Below the pieces are notes generated by a model. The model saw only the letters and a list, made by a program, of their open reading frames with translations, was not told the origin of the DNA and did not search any database. A DNA stretch of 64,000 bases from Lucinisca nassula (lineage: Eukaryota; Mollusca; Bivalvia; Lucinida; Lucinidae): contig OY757023.1 in assembly GCA_963580285.1 (NCBI GenBank), positions 127,442,027 to 127,506,026 on the forward strand, in the 5' to 3' direction. The position numbers were made by a program, and so were the translations under genes. Positions 43,557-55,041 of this stretch are shown in pieces; within the stretch, counting starts at the first letter, position 1; each line of letters begins with the position of its first letter.

Positions 43557-43971
43557 TTTGATTATTTGGGTTCACGAAGATGTTGCACTGATGACTTAGG
43601 AGGCCGTCATGCAAACTGAACAAATTATTTGTCTAAATCGCGACGGAAGTAAGGGCGAGGATTGTGGTCACATAAAATCGATGTAAGCCCCCCAGTGCAA
43701 TTTGTTTCGGCTGACCTTTCCAAAGCGGTTCTTCTGTCGCGGTTTATTTTTGTTATGGTTTGTCTTTGGGTGTTTGAGTCGCTTATGTTATTTTATTTTG
43801 GATAGCCTATTGGCCATTTTGTGGGAAAGTAACTGTTCTTTCTGCTTTCCGCTGTTGGTGTTTCCATTAGGGTCTGTTGTTTCATGTTTGTATGTCTTTC
43901 CCTTTGGTGTCTCTGATGGGAGCTGTGGGTTGTTTGTATTGATTCCTGATCATTGCCTCTATTTCTATTTT
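43557..43971 (+). mobile_element. Second Penelope-like 3' tail, head-to-tail
   Basis: Starts within 'tttgggttcacgaagatgtt', with the hammerhead-like core CTGATGAC at 43588 and GAACAAATTATTTGTC ending near 43633, and ends 'attgcctctatttctatttt'. The direct head-to-tail placement behind the previous copy is a known habit of Penelope-like elements. Confidence 0.65.
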
Positions 43972-44040
43972 AGATCCTCAAAGTGATTTACCATACTCTT
44001 TTGCGGTCGGATTTAGCTCTGCATGGAAGCATCATGCAGC
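43972..44040 (-). mobile_element. SINE fragment (GACGTTAAAC-tail family)
   Basis: Only the segment 'gatcctcaaagtgatttacc' to 'ctgcatggaagcatcatgca' is present, minus orientation, directly after the Penelope-like tail. Confidence 0.65.
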
Positions 44041-45036
44041 CGCATCTCATCTGGGTCTAGACAGTTTGCTCAGGCATGTCTGTCTGAATACATTATGGTA
44101 AACAAGGTACTAAAAGCATACTTTATTTACCCTGAGTATACTTCAACTCCTTAACATACCTCTTCTAGAATTTGTACAAGAACAGTTTACTATCCGATGT
44201 TGTACCTAAAAACAGCTGAATGAGTTACAAACAGTGTAGATCCTGATGAGCATCTCCTCTTGGTCTACACTGTTTGCTCAGGCTGGTCTGTCTATATCGA
44301 CTGAATAGGGTACACTGAGGCTTCACATCTGAATGGCATGAATCGAAAGCTTTAACCTGTCTGCAGTAAGGGATGATTGTCTGCAGTAGTACACATTGTG
44401 GAACTCGGCAGAAAGGGCCTAGCAAAATCTGTATTATGACACACAACATCAAACATTTGAAGTGTTTGATACTAAGTTTGTCATGATGGAGCTCTGTTGA
44501 AAACTGTCTGTATAGCAAAGCTTTTTATCTCTTGTTAATGGTCTTCACTGATGCTGTGAAAGATGGAGTTTGGTCAGGTAATACTAACAGCTAATAGTTA
44601 CCACTATTTTTCATCAAGATGGTTTGGGGAGTGATGTGCACCACTGACCTTGTATACAGTAAACTGATACTGTATTTCTTTCATGTAATATTTTAGTGAC
44701 ATAGCAGCTTTTGCTTCAGCAAAAGAACGTTTAACCTTTAGCACGCTGTAGGGGCATACTTGCTCCCTTGGAAACCTTATTGCATGCCCCTCTTGGCACA
44801 TGAATGCACCCGATTAGCTACCTATTGTCTGCCACTGGTGGCGCTTTCGTGCACAAGATATGCCGAACCGAATCTGCCTTGTTTCTCAGCCATTGGTTGC
44901 AATATTGGAGGTGCTATGTCACAGATAGTGCATGGGAAGTAAACCGTAAACATGATCCCAGTTTTGGACGTATTTTCGGCAGCCTTTAGATTTTGGAATA
45001 GTAATTATTCCTGGACTGATTTGGTAAGCCTAAAGC
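44041..45036. other. Unassigned region with hairpin and possible piggyBac-like end
   Basis: A 13-bp hairpin CAAACAGTGTAGA / TCTACACTGTTTG lies at 44228-44276; similar text occurs near 41690 and 48850. Near 44731 'tttaacctttagcacgctg' resembles a TTAA-type piggyBac terminus. No gene recognised. Confidence 0.4.
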
Positions 45037-45219
45037 ATGGAAAACATGGCTGAAATCTTTGCTGACAGTGCCTCTGAAAGTGATATTTCAGGGTTTGACA
45101 AAGATAAATTCTCGGTAGAGAAACTGAAAGTAGAACTGATTCGGACAGTCACAATGAAAAGGATGGTCAGAATAAAAAACAACAGAATGTCAATTCTGGA
45201 CATGACCGTACTTGACTGA
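45037..45219 (+). CDS. Small ORF, possibly transposon-derived
   Basis: Sixty codons starting MENMAEIFADSASESDISGF, acidic at first, then basic (MKRMVRIKNNRMS). The acidic Ser-Glu-Ser-Asp-rich start resembles the N-terminus of piggyBac-type transposases, and a TTAA-like terminus lies about 300 bases upstream; this is weak. No downstream catalytic domain is visible. I do not recognise the protein with confidence, and it may not be expressed. Confidence 0.25.
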   Translation: MENMAEIFADSASESDISGFDKDKFSVEKLKVELIRTVTMKRMVRIKNNRMSILDMTVLD

Positions 45220-45370
45220 AAGCTTCTTTTAGACCTGATTTTATTAGCCTACAAAATATTCCTCAGAATTCGATTAAATATGAAATAATAAAAGTATTAT
45301 TGACATGATTTCCTTGCTGTCAGTGTCCAGGAAACTATCCATTATCGAGCTGGCCTTACTGCATGACACA

Positions 45371-45697
45371 CCGGCCCCAATAGCTCAGTTGGTAGAGTGT
45401 GCGCTCTGGGGAACGGGAGGTCACGGGTTCGATCCCGGGCCGCGACATACCAAAGTCGTTAAAAATGGTACTAGCTGCTCCTCGCTTGGCACTCAGATTT
45501 ACGGGGTAGAGCTAGGTCTGGTCGACCCAGTGTCAGGATAATGTGACTGGGTGTGGTATCATGTAATGTGTCTGGGACATGATACTTCAGTGAGGCAGCA
45601 CTATAAAAGTGAGCATTGAGCTCCCTGTCGCAACCTGACACTGTCGTGATATGACTGAAAAATTGTTGAAAGCGACGTTAAATCCAAATTCACACAA
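45371..45697 (+). mobile_element. tRNA-derived SINE, RUDI-like, second copy
   Basis: A box tagctcagttgg and B box ggttcgatccc, with the same central domain and tail ('agcgacgttaaatccaaatt') as 9325-9653. Flanking repeats are tactgcatgacaca (45357-45370) and tactacatgacaca (45698-45711), 13 of 14 identical. The two copies are very similar, so the family was active fairly recently. Confidence 0.85.
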
Positions 45698-45711
45698 TAC
45701 TACATGACACA

Positions 45712-46447
45712 TCCCCACTTAGTTGAGCTACAAAGTGGACGACTACTACTGGAGATGTGTGCTTTCCTCGCCTTGCTTCTACTTCCTGGGATTTGCAAAA
45801 GATCAAGTTATGGTCTATACTGGTCATTCAGCAGCTTCATTTTGATTCTTAAGGCATTAACTGACAACAAAATGATTGTATTTCTGCATTGAAGATGAAA
45901 CAATAGGTTTGAAAGGAAAGGACAAAAAAAAAATTTGGGTTTCACTCTTTTATTTTATGTCTGATTACAGATTTTCACAAAAACTACACACCCTATATAG
46001 ACATTTTTACAATAACAACATGGGAAATGCGGTTATAATGATTAACTGGCCAGCTCAGGAGGACCCCCAATTATGTTAACTTTGTAAAATTCCCTGCAGT
46101 GGGGAATTTTAACAATGATGATATTGCTGGTATTGTGACAGTATGGACTTGTTTGCTTTAATAGATGCTTAGTCAAGTTATGAGCCATTAATTCCTAGTC
46201 AATGTTGAACCCCTGAGCATTCATAAAATGCATTTTAATTGAAGAATTCAATCTATGTTTAAAAGCTAAATTTGCTTTGTTTGAAGCCATAATTTATTCA
46301 CAAGTTTCAAGATCAGGAGTCAGGCTTCTTCATTTTAATAATTCATTGATTTTTTTATTATTATTATTTCAAAGACAAAAAAAGCTCAAATATAGCTCAA
46401 CATTTTTCTCCATGATTTTTTTGTTTAGATGAATTCTGAAACAAGTT
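45712..46447. other. Unassigned AT-rich region
   Basis: No gene, terminal repeat or array recognised. Short frames (62 and 67 codons) look random. Confidence 0.35.
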
Positions 46448-47620
46448 GCATTTCTCAGGACATTGCTCATAATGTGATGTGACATTGCTGATTGTATGAT
46501 GTGATGTTGCTGATTATATGATGTGATATTGCTGATTGTGTGATGCGACATTGCTGATTATGTGATGTGACATTGCTGATTGTGTGATTTAACATTGCTG
46601 ATTATGTGATGCAACATTGCTGATTTATGTGATGTGACATTGCTGATTATATGATGCAATATTGCCGATTATGTGATGTGACATTGCTGATTATATGATG
46701 CAACATTGCTGATTATGTGATGTGACATTGCCAATTGTGTGATGTGATGTGACATTGCTGATTATGTTATGTTACATTGCTGATTAGGTGATGTGACATT
46801 GCTGATTATATGATGCAACATTGCTGATTATGTGATGCACCATTGCAGATTAGGTGATGTGACATTGCTGATTATATGATGCAACATTGCTGATTATATG
46901 ATGCGACATTGGTGATTATATGATGCAACATTGCTGATTATGTGATGCAAAATTGCAGATTAGGTGATGTGACATTGCTGATTAGGTGATGCAACATAGC
47001 TGATTATGTGATGCAAAATTGCAGATTAGGTGATGTGACATTGCTGATTATGTGATGCAACATTGCAGATTAGGTGATGTGACATTGCTGATTATATGAT
47101 GCAACATTGCTGATTATATGATGCAACATTGCTGATTATATGATGCAACATTGCTGATTATGTGATGCAAAATTGCAGATTAGGTGATGTAACATTGCTG
47201 ATTAGGTGATGTGACCTTGCTGATTGTGAACATTGCTGCTTATGTGATGTGACATTGCAGATATGTGATGTGTCATTGCTGATTATATTATGCAACATTG
47301 CTGATTATGTGATGCAGTATTGCTGATAATGTGTTGTGACATTGCTTGCTTTTTAGGTGATGTGACATTGCTGATTATGTAATGCAACATTGCTGATTAG
47401 ATGATGTATCATTACTGATTATTTGATGTAACATTGTTGATAAGGTGATGTGACATTACTGATTATGTGATGTAACATTGCTGAAAAGGTGATGTGACAT
47501 TGCTGATTATGTGATGTATCAGTGCTGATTGTGATGTGACATTTCTGAGTATGTGATGTGACCTTGCTGATTGTGAACATTGCTATGTGATTTGACATTG
47601 CTGATTATGTGATGCTGCAG
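46448..47620. repeat. 22-bp minisatellite, about 50 units
   Basis: The basic unit is gatgtgacattgctgattat and two more bases, about 22 bp. Two main variants alternate ('gtgatgtgacattgctg' and 'atgatgcaacattgctg'), with occasional 'gcagattaggtg' variants. The array decays toward the right after about 47210. There are no spacers of unique sequence, so it is not CRISPR. Confidence 0.95.
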
Positions 47621-48806
47621 TTTGAACAAGTTTTCAACATTGCTGGCAGAATATTGGTGGAAACCTATCTAAGCTATTAAATTTTTAGTAAATGAAACTG
47701 TGAAGATCGCTCTCCTGCCACCTGAAAAGGTTACTTGTGGACTTGGTTTATATATTGTGGTCTTGCTTGGAAGCAAAGTTCTGCTGTCAATGCTCTAATT
47801 GAACAGATAGAGATTTTCAAGAAAGCATTTAAATTCTCATAAAATTACATAAAATCAAGTGTATATGTCCAGCTGTTTTTGAGAAAAAAAAAAAAAAAAA
47901 TATTGTGGATATTTGTTAGAATTCTTCGGTGTTGCTTAATATTTCCCTCTCAGTGAGGTGTATCTTTCACCCTAAGGGCTCTTTTTCCTACTATGCAACC
48001 ATACAGTTTCAAGATTTCTGACAGGTTTAACAAGTACCCACAAATCACCTGTATATTTTTCTTAATTATCCCAATAATTACTCTATCTGGAACCATGTAT
48101 GACAGACACTTGACAATTTCTACATGCCTGAGTTTTTAATGGAGTATATAGAGATGCAGCAGCCAATAAGTGGGACTAATAGTTGTAGCAACTGCTTGTT
48201 GCACATGCTTTGTGGTCAGAAAGATGGGAAAGGAAGCAAGACTACTTTGATGATCAGACCAGCATGAAATCAGCTGAACTTTAACAATTCCGCTTGCATA
48301 AAACAAAACTTTAGCTCAGGGTATATGGCTGGTTTGTGATGTAGCCAAGACACTGGTTGTTTGACAGAGTTGGTGGAGTGTATGACCAGTTTTTTTGTTG
48401 TTGTTGCTTTGTTTTTTATCATTGAAGTTTAAATGTTACCCTATCTGTTTTAAATGTTGATGTCATAAATTTATTGGACAAAACACTTGAAACTATCAAG
48501 AATGGACAATTTCTACAATTATCCAGATGTGTGGAAATGTTCAGGACTCAGTTGTTAAAAGCAATGGTTAGCATCTTGTTAAAATCTGTACATTTTCTCT
48601 ATGCTGAAAAAATGTATGCATGTAACTTTTTCACACAATTCTTAACAAAAACATATGATCCTGGGCAAAGCAAAGCCTATGTAACCTACAAAGAAAACAG
48701 CCTCCATGGCCCAGTTGGAATCTTGTCAACCTCAGGACAGTATTTGCCTGTTTTTCTTTAGGGATCCCAGATGCTATAAAAGGTTAATATATACTTGACC
48801 ATTTAA
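47621..48806. other. Unassigned region
   Basis: No gene recognised. A 95-codon frame at 48474-48761 has no family features I can identify; no splice or promoter structure stands out. Confidence 0.35.
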
Positions 48807-48989
48807 CCCTTATCCTGCTTTTCATGAAGACCTCTACTTTTGCAAACAGTATAGATCCAGATCAGATGACTTCTTAAGCCAACACTGTGGTTCAGTTTAC
48901 AAATCTTAATGAATATAGTATATCAAGTCTTTTGATTGGTTGTTAGTCAGAAATGGGTGTGGCAAAATTATTGTGCAGCAGGATAAGGA
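48807..48989. mobile_element. piggyBac-type MITE, 183 bp
   Basis: Bounded by TTAA on both sides (48803-48806 and 48990-48993). The terminal inverted repeats are CCCTTATCCTGCT on the left and its complement with one mismatch at the outermost base on the right. TTAA targets and CCC-type ends fit the piggyBac superfamily. No coding sequence. Confidence 0.75.
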
Positions 48990-48993
48990 TTAA

Positions 48994-49978
48994 CATTTCC
49001 ACCAGAGCGAATGAAGGTATACTTGTGAAAATTCTGTCTATATTGTTAGATGAAACAGAAGCATGTTGCTGTGTGTAGCTGCTTGTTAGTTTGTTGTTTT
49101 TTTTTGTTTGTATGAAAATGGACACATGAGGCAATCAAGCCTTGTTATGATCAAATAAGCATATGATTCCACTTGTATTTACTTGTGGAAGGGCATGTTC
49201 TTTCACCAGTTTCCCTCTTTTATTTCCCCCACCCCCAGCAGAGAACAGTATATGATTATGCTTATTTGTGATGCAATATGATGTCTGTGGAAATATAATG
49301 TACGTACCATGTGTAAATAACCATGTCATATATAAGTGCTTGTATTTGCTCTGAATTATAATTGTCTGACATAACTATGCATCTGCCGCCTTGATACCTG
49401 TCAAGGTGTCTACTTCATATCAACAGATTGAACGCTATATCAAAATAAGTTGCACTGTGCTATTTTTGAAAGCACCTTCAGAGTTCTGTTACCTTGCTTT
49501 GCAGAGGCAATTCCAAGGAGCTTTCACAAATGCATGTTCCCTTAAAGTCAGACAAATGAAATTTTATCATCAAATCTTGATTTCTGACATACATTTATGA
49601 AGAACTCCCTGATATTGTGACACAAAAAGCATGAGTTTTAATAATTTTGAATTTTGACCAATATACTTTGGCTGCCCCATAACTATAATGAGTGTTAGTC
49701 TTAATGGAAACAATTTACTGATTAAACGTTTCCTTTAAGGGGTCTTCTACCTCAGACAGTATCTAGGCTTACAGTATGTAGAATATGGATTAATTTGTCC
49801 GGGTTGATGATGACAGTTTATGAAGATGAGCAAGTGAAGCACATTGTTACATTTGTTTACAAAAACATAGAGGAATTTAAAAAAAATGTATATATGTAAA
49901 AAAAAAAAAAAAGTTTCTGAACCAGTTTTTCATGACATTGTTCTAAGTGTCTGATTAGTTTGTCATACCAGCAGTATT
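48994..49978. other. Unassigned AT-rich region
   Basis: No gene, array or terminal repeat recognised apart from short A and T runs. Confidence 0.35.
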
Positions 49979-50278
49979 TGTTTGTTTGATTTGAGGTTTA
50001 TTGTCCCCGTCAGCACTGTATAGGTCATTTTGGAGACATTGCTTCCAGTTTTGTGGGACTTTTACCCAACATTGAGACCTAATGACATCTCTGGCCCTGT
50101 CACCCAATGAAACCAATGGGGTTTTTATACACATGGATGGTCTGACTCGCACCGCCTTGCCTGGGCAGGCTTAGACCCTCTAAGCGGTTTACCAGTACTT
50201 GTGTGGCCTCGGTTTCAGCTCTGCGTGGAAGCATCATGCAGCCCATCTATTTCTTCAAGCCCTGATGGGCGGGGGCTG
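49979..50278 (-). mobile_element. SINE, full-length 300 bp (GACGTTAAAC-tail family)
   Basis: The best-preserved copy. Flanking 11-bp repeats accagcagtat lie at 49968-49978 and 50279-50289. On the minus strand it starts 'cagcccccgcccatcagg', passes 'agtactggtaaaccgctt' and 'ttggtttcattgggtgac', and ends 'caataaacctcaaatcaaac'. It defines the unit ends for the other copies. Confidence 0.88.
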
Positions 50279-50289
50279 ACCAGCAGTAT

Positions 50290-51116
50290 CATACAGATGA
50301 ATTAAAATAACATTGAAAATAAATAATAATTAAATAAATAAATCCTGAAATGAACTAATGTAACTAGAGCCTTCTGTTTAGATAGATGGTCACAGGAGGT
50401 AGATGCGCAATCATCATTATATAAAGGAGACAACTTTGGAGGCTTCCTGTTTGCTTTCCTATAAACCTGACAAACTCAGAAAGGGGCCTATCATTTTAAA
50501 AAAAAAGAATTTGCACTCTTAAAACCTACACAATCATTGGCAGTGATTATTAACAGCAATAAAGCTTGTTGTAGTATAGATAACACAAACAATTGATGCA
50601 AAAACGTTTCGGTAAATAACATTCAATTATAAAACTGTGTACATATATCATAGAGGATCTTACATGGGTGTTCATGTATTATTGAAATTATTAAACAAGT
50701 TGATGAAAAGGAATAAAATTTGAGGCTTTGTGGAACATTTCATCCCTTTTCCTCAACGAGTTTAATAAATTCAATAATACATGAGCACAATTGCAAGATT
50801 CTGTTTATCATATGATATTTCAAACGCATTTCATTCACAATATTTAACGAAATTGTCAATATTCCTTCATTAAAAAAGTGACGTTAAGGACGTCGTACAT
50901 GTAACTTTACGCAGCATATCTAACTAATTTTCATAATTAATCAACTAGTGGATTATCAAATAAATTACATGGCGTTATTACACTCAGATGCGACCTCAAA
51001 TGAATTACAATAACTTGCCCGTGCACTAAAATGGCGCAGTTCTTATCTGTAGAACCAGCATTTTTCAGGTGAAAAATTTTGAAAATTTTCTCATTTCTAG
51101 TGCAAATATACATTGT
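50290..51116. other. Unassigned AT-rich region
   Basis: No gene seen. An AT-rich stretch with 'aaataaataataattaaata' near 50320. Confidence 0.35.
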
Positions 51117-51165
51117 GAGTGCTTGTTAGAACCACCACAATGAGGCAGTTCTAACGAGTTCCCTC
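51117..51165. repeat. Palindromic repeat, GTTAGAACC family
   Basis: Arms GTGCTTGTTAGAACCACC and GGCAGTTCTAACGAGTTCCC. Followed, like other copies, by 'aatacatgtttctgagtaaa' and 'cctgcaaaccccatttttct'. Confidence 0.75.
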
Positions 51166-51295
51166 AATACATGTTTCTGAGTAAAAAAAATAATGAATAC
51201 CCTGCAAACCCCATTTTTCTCTATATAAAGTGAGGTTTAAAGGAGTGATCATTGTGCCGACATGATAACATGATGGAAAACATCTGGGCCCAATT

Positions 51296-51511
51296 GTTCA
51301 AAGCATTGTTAGCTTAACAAGCTGTTAGTGGTCAAATTGTTAACTATTCTAGCAAGTTCCATACCTAAAAAAAATTTTTTTTGCTGAAAAAAAAATGCAG
51401 CTTTTACATGCTCACATTTTTTCAGCAAAAATAGTATATTTGCCATACTAAATGATCAAAGTTTTAACAATCTGTTAACTAATGACGTCGTTAGTTTTGA
51501 ACAACTGGGCC
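51296..51511. mobile_element. MITE-like inverted repeat with GGGCC ends
   Basis: The left end GGGCCCAATTGTTCAAAGC pairs with the right-end complement GGCCCAGTTGTTCAAAAC; more distant inverted matches (TTAGC, TTGTTAAC) continue inward. About 216 bp, no coding sequence. The target duplication is unclear, so the superfamily is not assigned. Confidence 0.65.
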
Positions 51512-52132
51512 TTGGTTTGAATATTCAAAGATGAAATTTGTATTTTTATCGTGTTCTTTATTCAGATATACTTGCAAGAATATGTACATTATTACATAAG
51601 TTCTATGTTTTAATGCTTGTTTATTATGTATATTAAGGTTTCCTCTATTGGCCAAATTGTAATGGTAGGAACATTTAATTTGTACATGCAGAGTTGTAAG
51701 ATACCTGACAGGTGTCCATGAATTAGCAGGCCAGGAGCATGACCAGAGCCACCCAAGGTTAAAGATAAAAATTTCATGTACAACTAAATTGAGCATGAGA
51801 TTCAATTTTTCATGTCAGACTATAAAATTACAAACAAATGAGGCAATCTTCCTGCTCAGGTCAGCAACAAATGTTATGTAACCTGTTTTTAAATGCCAAG
51901 GACATGGCATTTTAGAATTTGTGAGCAGGACAAATTTCATGCTCGAATGTGTTGAGCAGTTTAACCTTTGGGCAAGATTTTCTTCCATCATCAGCATAAT
52001 TTTTTTATTATTTTTATTTATTTATTTTTTTTGTAAATATTTTTTTTAATAAAATACTGGACTATGTATCTGGTTTGAATCCTACCAGTCATGTAATATA
52101 AAAAATGTAAACTCATTTTCATTTGATCTCAG
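51512..52132. other. Unassigned region
   Basis: No gene recognised; T-rich stretch at 52000-52045. Confidence 0.35.
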
Positions 52133-52179
52133 TGCCAATAAACCTGACAAGAGGAGTGGATGATGGAGCTGGTGACAGT
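52133..52179 (+). CDS. Candidate 47-base exon of an unknown gene
   Basis: The acceptor-like 'cattttcatttgatctcag' precedes it and the donor-like gtatgt follows. One frame is open: PINLTRGVDDGAGDS after a split codon. There is no family match I can name and no neighbouring exon, so this may be chance. Confidence 0.25.
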
Positions 52180-52309
52180 GTATGTATCTGACAATATGAA
52201 TAATCTGAAGAATTCCCAAATGTTGGTGCACTTCAATTGTTAACTGTAATTTTCCTAATTAGTAGTAAAGTAGCAATTTCGGAAGGATGAAAAACGTTGC
52301 AGAACATTA

Positions 52310-53476
52310 CGAGGACTGTTCAAATATGAATGCAACTAAGCACATAAAAATGATTCCGTGATAGATTTCGATGAAAAATTTATTTTGTCCCCTCAAAGTA
52401 TTCCCCTTTAACAGATATACAAACTTTCAGTCTTCTGATCCAATCATTAAATGCATTTTGGTAGTCTTTTCGAGGTATACTATGAAGGTACTGGAATATT
52501 GCAGAACTGAGGTGTTTGCGCTGTACAAATTTTCGACAAGAAAGGTATTTTTTCAGTTGCGGGAACAAAAAAAAAGTCACAGGCGGCAAGGTCAGGGGAA
52601 TACGGGGGGTGAGGGAGTTCAACAACCTTTTCCTGCTTTAGATAGTCTTGCACAATGAATGCCTTGTGCGATGACGCATTGTCATGTAGCAATCTGACAT
52701 TGGCCAAACCAGTTGCGAGTCTTAGTTCTTTGAAATATTTCTTCAATTTATGAAGAACTTTATTCTTTTAAAACTTCGCATTTACAGATTTGCCTTTAGG
52801 CACAGCAACCTGAATAGCAGGGCCCTGATTTGAAAAGAATATGGCATATATTACCTTCTTGACGCTCATGCTCGTCTTTGCAATGCATGGTCTTTTGCAA
52901 TACTTTGTTGCCCATATTTTGTTCTGAATCTTTAGTTTTGGCTAAAAAAAGTGAACCCATGTCTCGTCACCTGTGACGACATTAGCGAAAGACCGTACAT
53001 TGAAATTTTGAAATTTTTCGGTAGCAACTATTTCTTTCACTCTAGCAACCATCTTGGCAGATGTTGCTCTTTTCGGCCGATGATCATGTGGTGCATCTTC
53101 TGTTGAGTCTAGCCCACAGCTGAATTTCTTACACCAACGAAAAACTGTCGGAAAAGACATTTCATTATGCCCATAAACCGAACATATTTCATCAAAAATG
53201 TCTTTGCACCCTATACCAAGAATACAACGATTCTTAATATAGGACCGTATTTCAACGGCGTACTCTGTCCTTCTTCCAACCATGTTTTGTATTAGTATAC
53301 AAGAGTAGACAGTGTTTATCGAATGATATACATGGCTAAAGTGCACAGATTTTAACAGGTTTGGTATCATTGTATAGGTAAAATGTTTTTCTATGCTGTG
53401 ATATTTATTTCCAGGTGATTTCCGCATTAGTGCATGAGAAAACGTTCTACTTGCATTCATATTTGAACAGTCCTCG
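52310..53476 (-). mobile_element. Mariner element, degenerate, 1,167 bp
   Basis: Perfect 26-bp terminal inverted repeats starting CGAGGACTGTTCAAATATGA, with TA target duplications outside (52308-52309 and 53477-53478). The minus strand carries a single transposase gene with several lesions. The element is shorter than the usual 1.3 kb because of an internal deletion. The intact terminal repeats mean it could still be moved by a related transposase. Confidence 0.9.
52380..53283 (-). pseudogene. Mariner transposase, D,D34D type, disrupted
   Basis: Start MVGRRTEYAVEIRSYIKNR at 53283, then the helix-turn-helix region with FPTVFRWCKKFSCG. The first catalytic aspartate is in TGDETWVHFF at about residue 106, some 45 residues earlier than usual, which marks an in-frame deletion of the linker. 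A TAG stop replaces the residue after HFF. The frame continues with HDNASSHKAF and SPDLAACDFF; the two aspartates are 34 residues apart, the mariner D,D34D spacing. After CDFF a one-base change shifts the frame, which continues with FPQLKKYLSC and CISVKGEYFEG to a stop near 52380. The enzyme cannot be made whole. Confidence 0.9.
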
Positions 53477-53478
53477 TA

Positions 53479-54834
53479 TCAGGTTTGCAGACTTTGACCT
53501 TGTTTAGTTATGGTAATGAACCCTTGGAAGGAGGCTCTTGAATATTGATTTAGGTATTATCAATACAACCTTAGGTGAAGGACACACAATTGCACCCCAG
53601 TTGAAAACTTTAACTTTATTATTTTTATTTTTCATTTATTTATTAGTTTTTGACACAATTCAGGCCAGTAAAAGAGTTTTCATATTGTTGGAACACCGGG
53701 CCTAAATATGGGCATATGATCCAGCTCCTTATGAAACTACTTGTCAAAGTTTGGTGTTGTTAGCATGTTCATATGTACATTGTATTGCTTATCATTAAAT
53801 GATTTTAGAGTGGTTCCTCGTGATGTCTTTCCCCCCTTACTGACAGGCTGAAAATGATTTATATAAACTTAATTAGAATATAAGGTAGAATGGCATCCAA
53901 AAGTGAAGAAGCTGTTGTTGTTGTTTTGAATGCTGTGAAAAATTGTCTTTGGTGTGGGTACAGCGTGTGTAATACAAATGCTCTTTGAAAGTGTCCTCAT
54001 ACAGCAGAAATATTATTTTCTATTAAATGATTATTCAGGCTGATCTGAGTCCTTCACTGGCCATATATGTTCAAAGACTTTTTCTCCTGTTATGGCTCAT
54101 TTAGCATCAGGATCAGGAATATCAGGAACCTTTTCATGCTACAAATTCATTATCATTGTATATATCATTGTTTATTTAATTGTTTATCACTACAGCTGAA
54201 ATTCCAGTTGTGATTGCCACTGTCATTTTGTCTTTGCCCACTTTCATTTCTTATCAAGGGACATCATAATACACTGGGGTGACAACCTACGTCATAGCAG
54301 AGATGTCGTACCCATTTCAGTAGCGGCCATATTGGTGTAAATAGGGTAAATAAAATGCTTCAAATTAGATATGTACATTACGAGTCTTTAGAAAACACAC
54401 TGCAGCTGGTAACAAACAATATTTGCATCCCACCAGTAAGCTAATTCCACCTAGAAACATTGAAAAGGCTTCGATAGCTTCGCCACAAGATTTTATTCGG
54501 CGCTGTGAACAATGGTAGTTCTGACATCATTGCCAAATCAGCTTGTGTCGAATTATTTAAAGAAAAGGCCACATTTCTGAGACAGATTTCAGTATGTTTG
54601 ATTCTTTTATGTCCTAATGTAGACTGTGCCTACTTGTTGTGACAATTGCCTTTTGTGAAGTAAACGCCGGCAAACCTACGAATGGTTATGACGTCACTGC
54701 TCTGACGTAGGTTGTTCCCCCTGAATACAGGTGTGATTTGCAAATTATTGCTGGCTTTCAGAATTTTGGGTTTCAAATTTAAATTGAATCTTGGATCAAA
54801 GTACACAACTCAATTATGATAGGGTGTGAAAATA
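53479..54834. other. Unassigned region
   Basis: No gene or repeat family recognised. 'gacgtaggttgt' near 54703 and 'acaacctacgtca' near 54283 are inverted and about 420 bases apart, possibly a decayed inverted-repeat element. Confidence 0.4.
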
Positions 54835-55041
54835 ATAATAATCAACTTTATTTATAGAGGGTAACACATTTAGTGAGCTAGTACATATCTTCCATGTGGT
54901 CCTCTTTTCTTCCTCTTCCTGGGTAGAAACCAGTACTAGGCAATGTGGATAAACTCTTGCTCAACACTTGGCGCTAATAGGGATTGAACCCGCTACCCCT
55001 CGAGTTCAAGTCCGATGCTTTACCACTGCACCACAGCGCTT
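54835..55041 (-). mobile_element. tRNA-derived SINE with CR1/L2-type LINE tail
   Basis: On the minus strand the head is agcgctgtggtgcagtggta with A box tggtgcagtgg and B box ggttcaatccc, followed by 'ggcgccaagtgttgag'-like text. The tail is 'ctaaatgtgttaccctctat', then 'aaataaagttgattattatt'. The tail matches the 3' ends of the LINEs at 34598 and 63318, so this SINE probably uses that LINE's machinery. A gcc-type tRNA gene is ruled out because the copy continues into the LINE tail. Confidence 0.8.

Noticed and set aside
46448..47620. CRISPR-like array
   Set aside because: The 22-bp units are contiguous, with no unique spacers, in animal nuclear DNA.
54183..54257. Possible exon after 'tatcactacag'
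   Set aside because: The open frame (AEIPVVIATVILSLPTF) has no matching donor in phase and no family resemblance.
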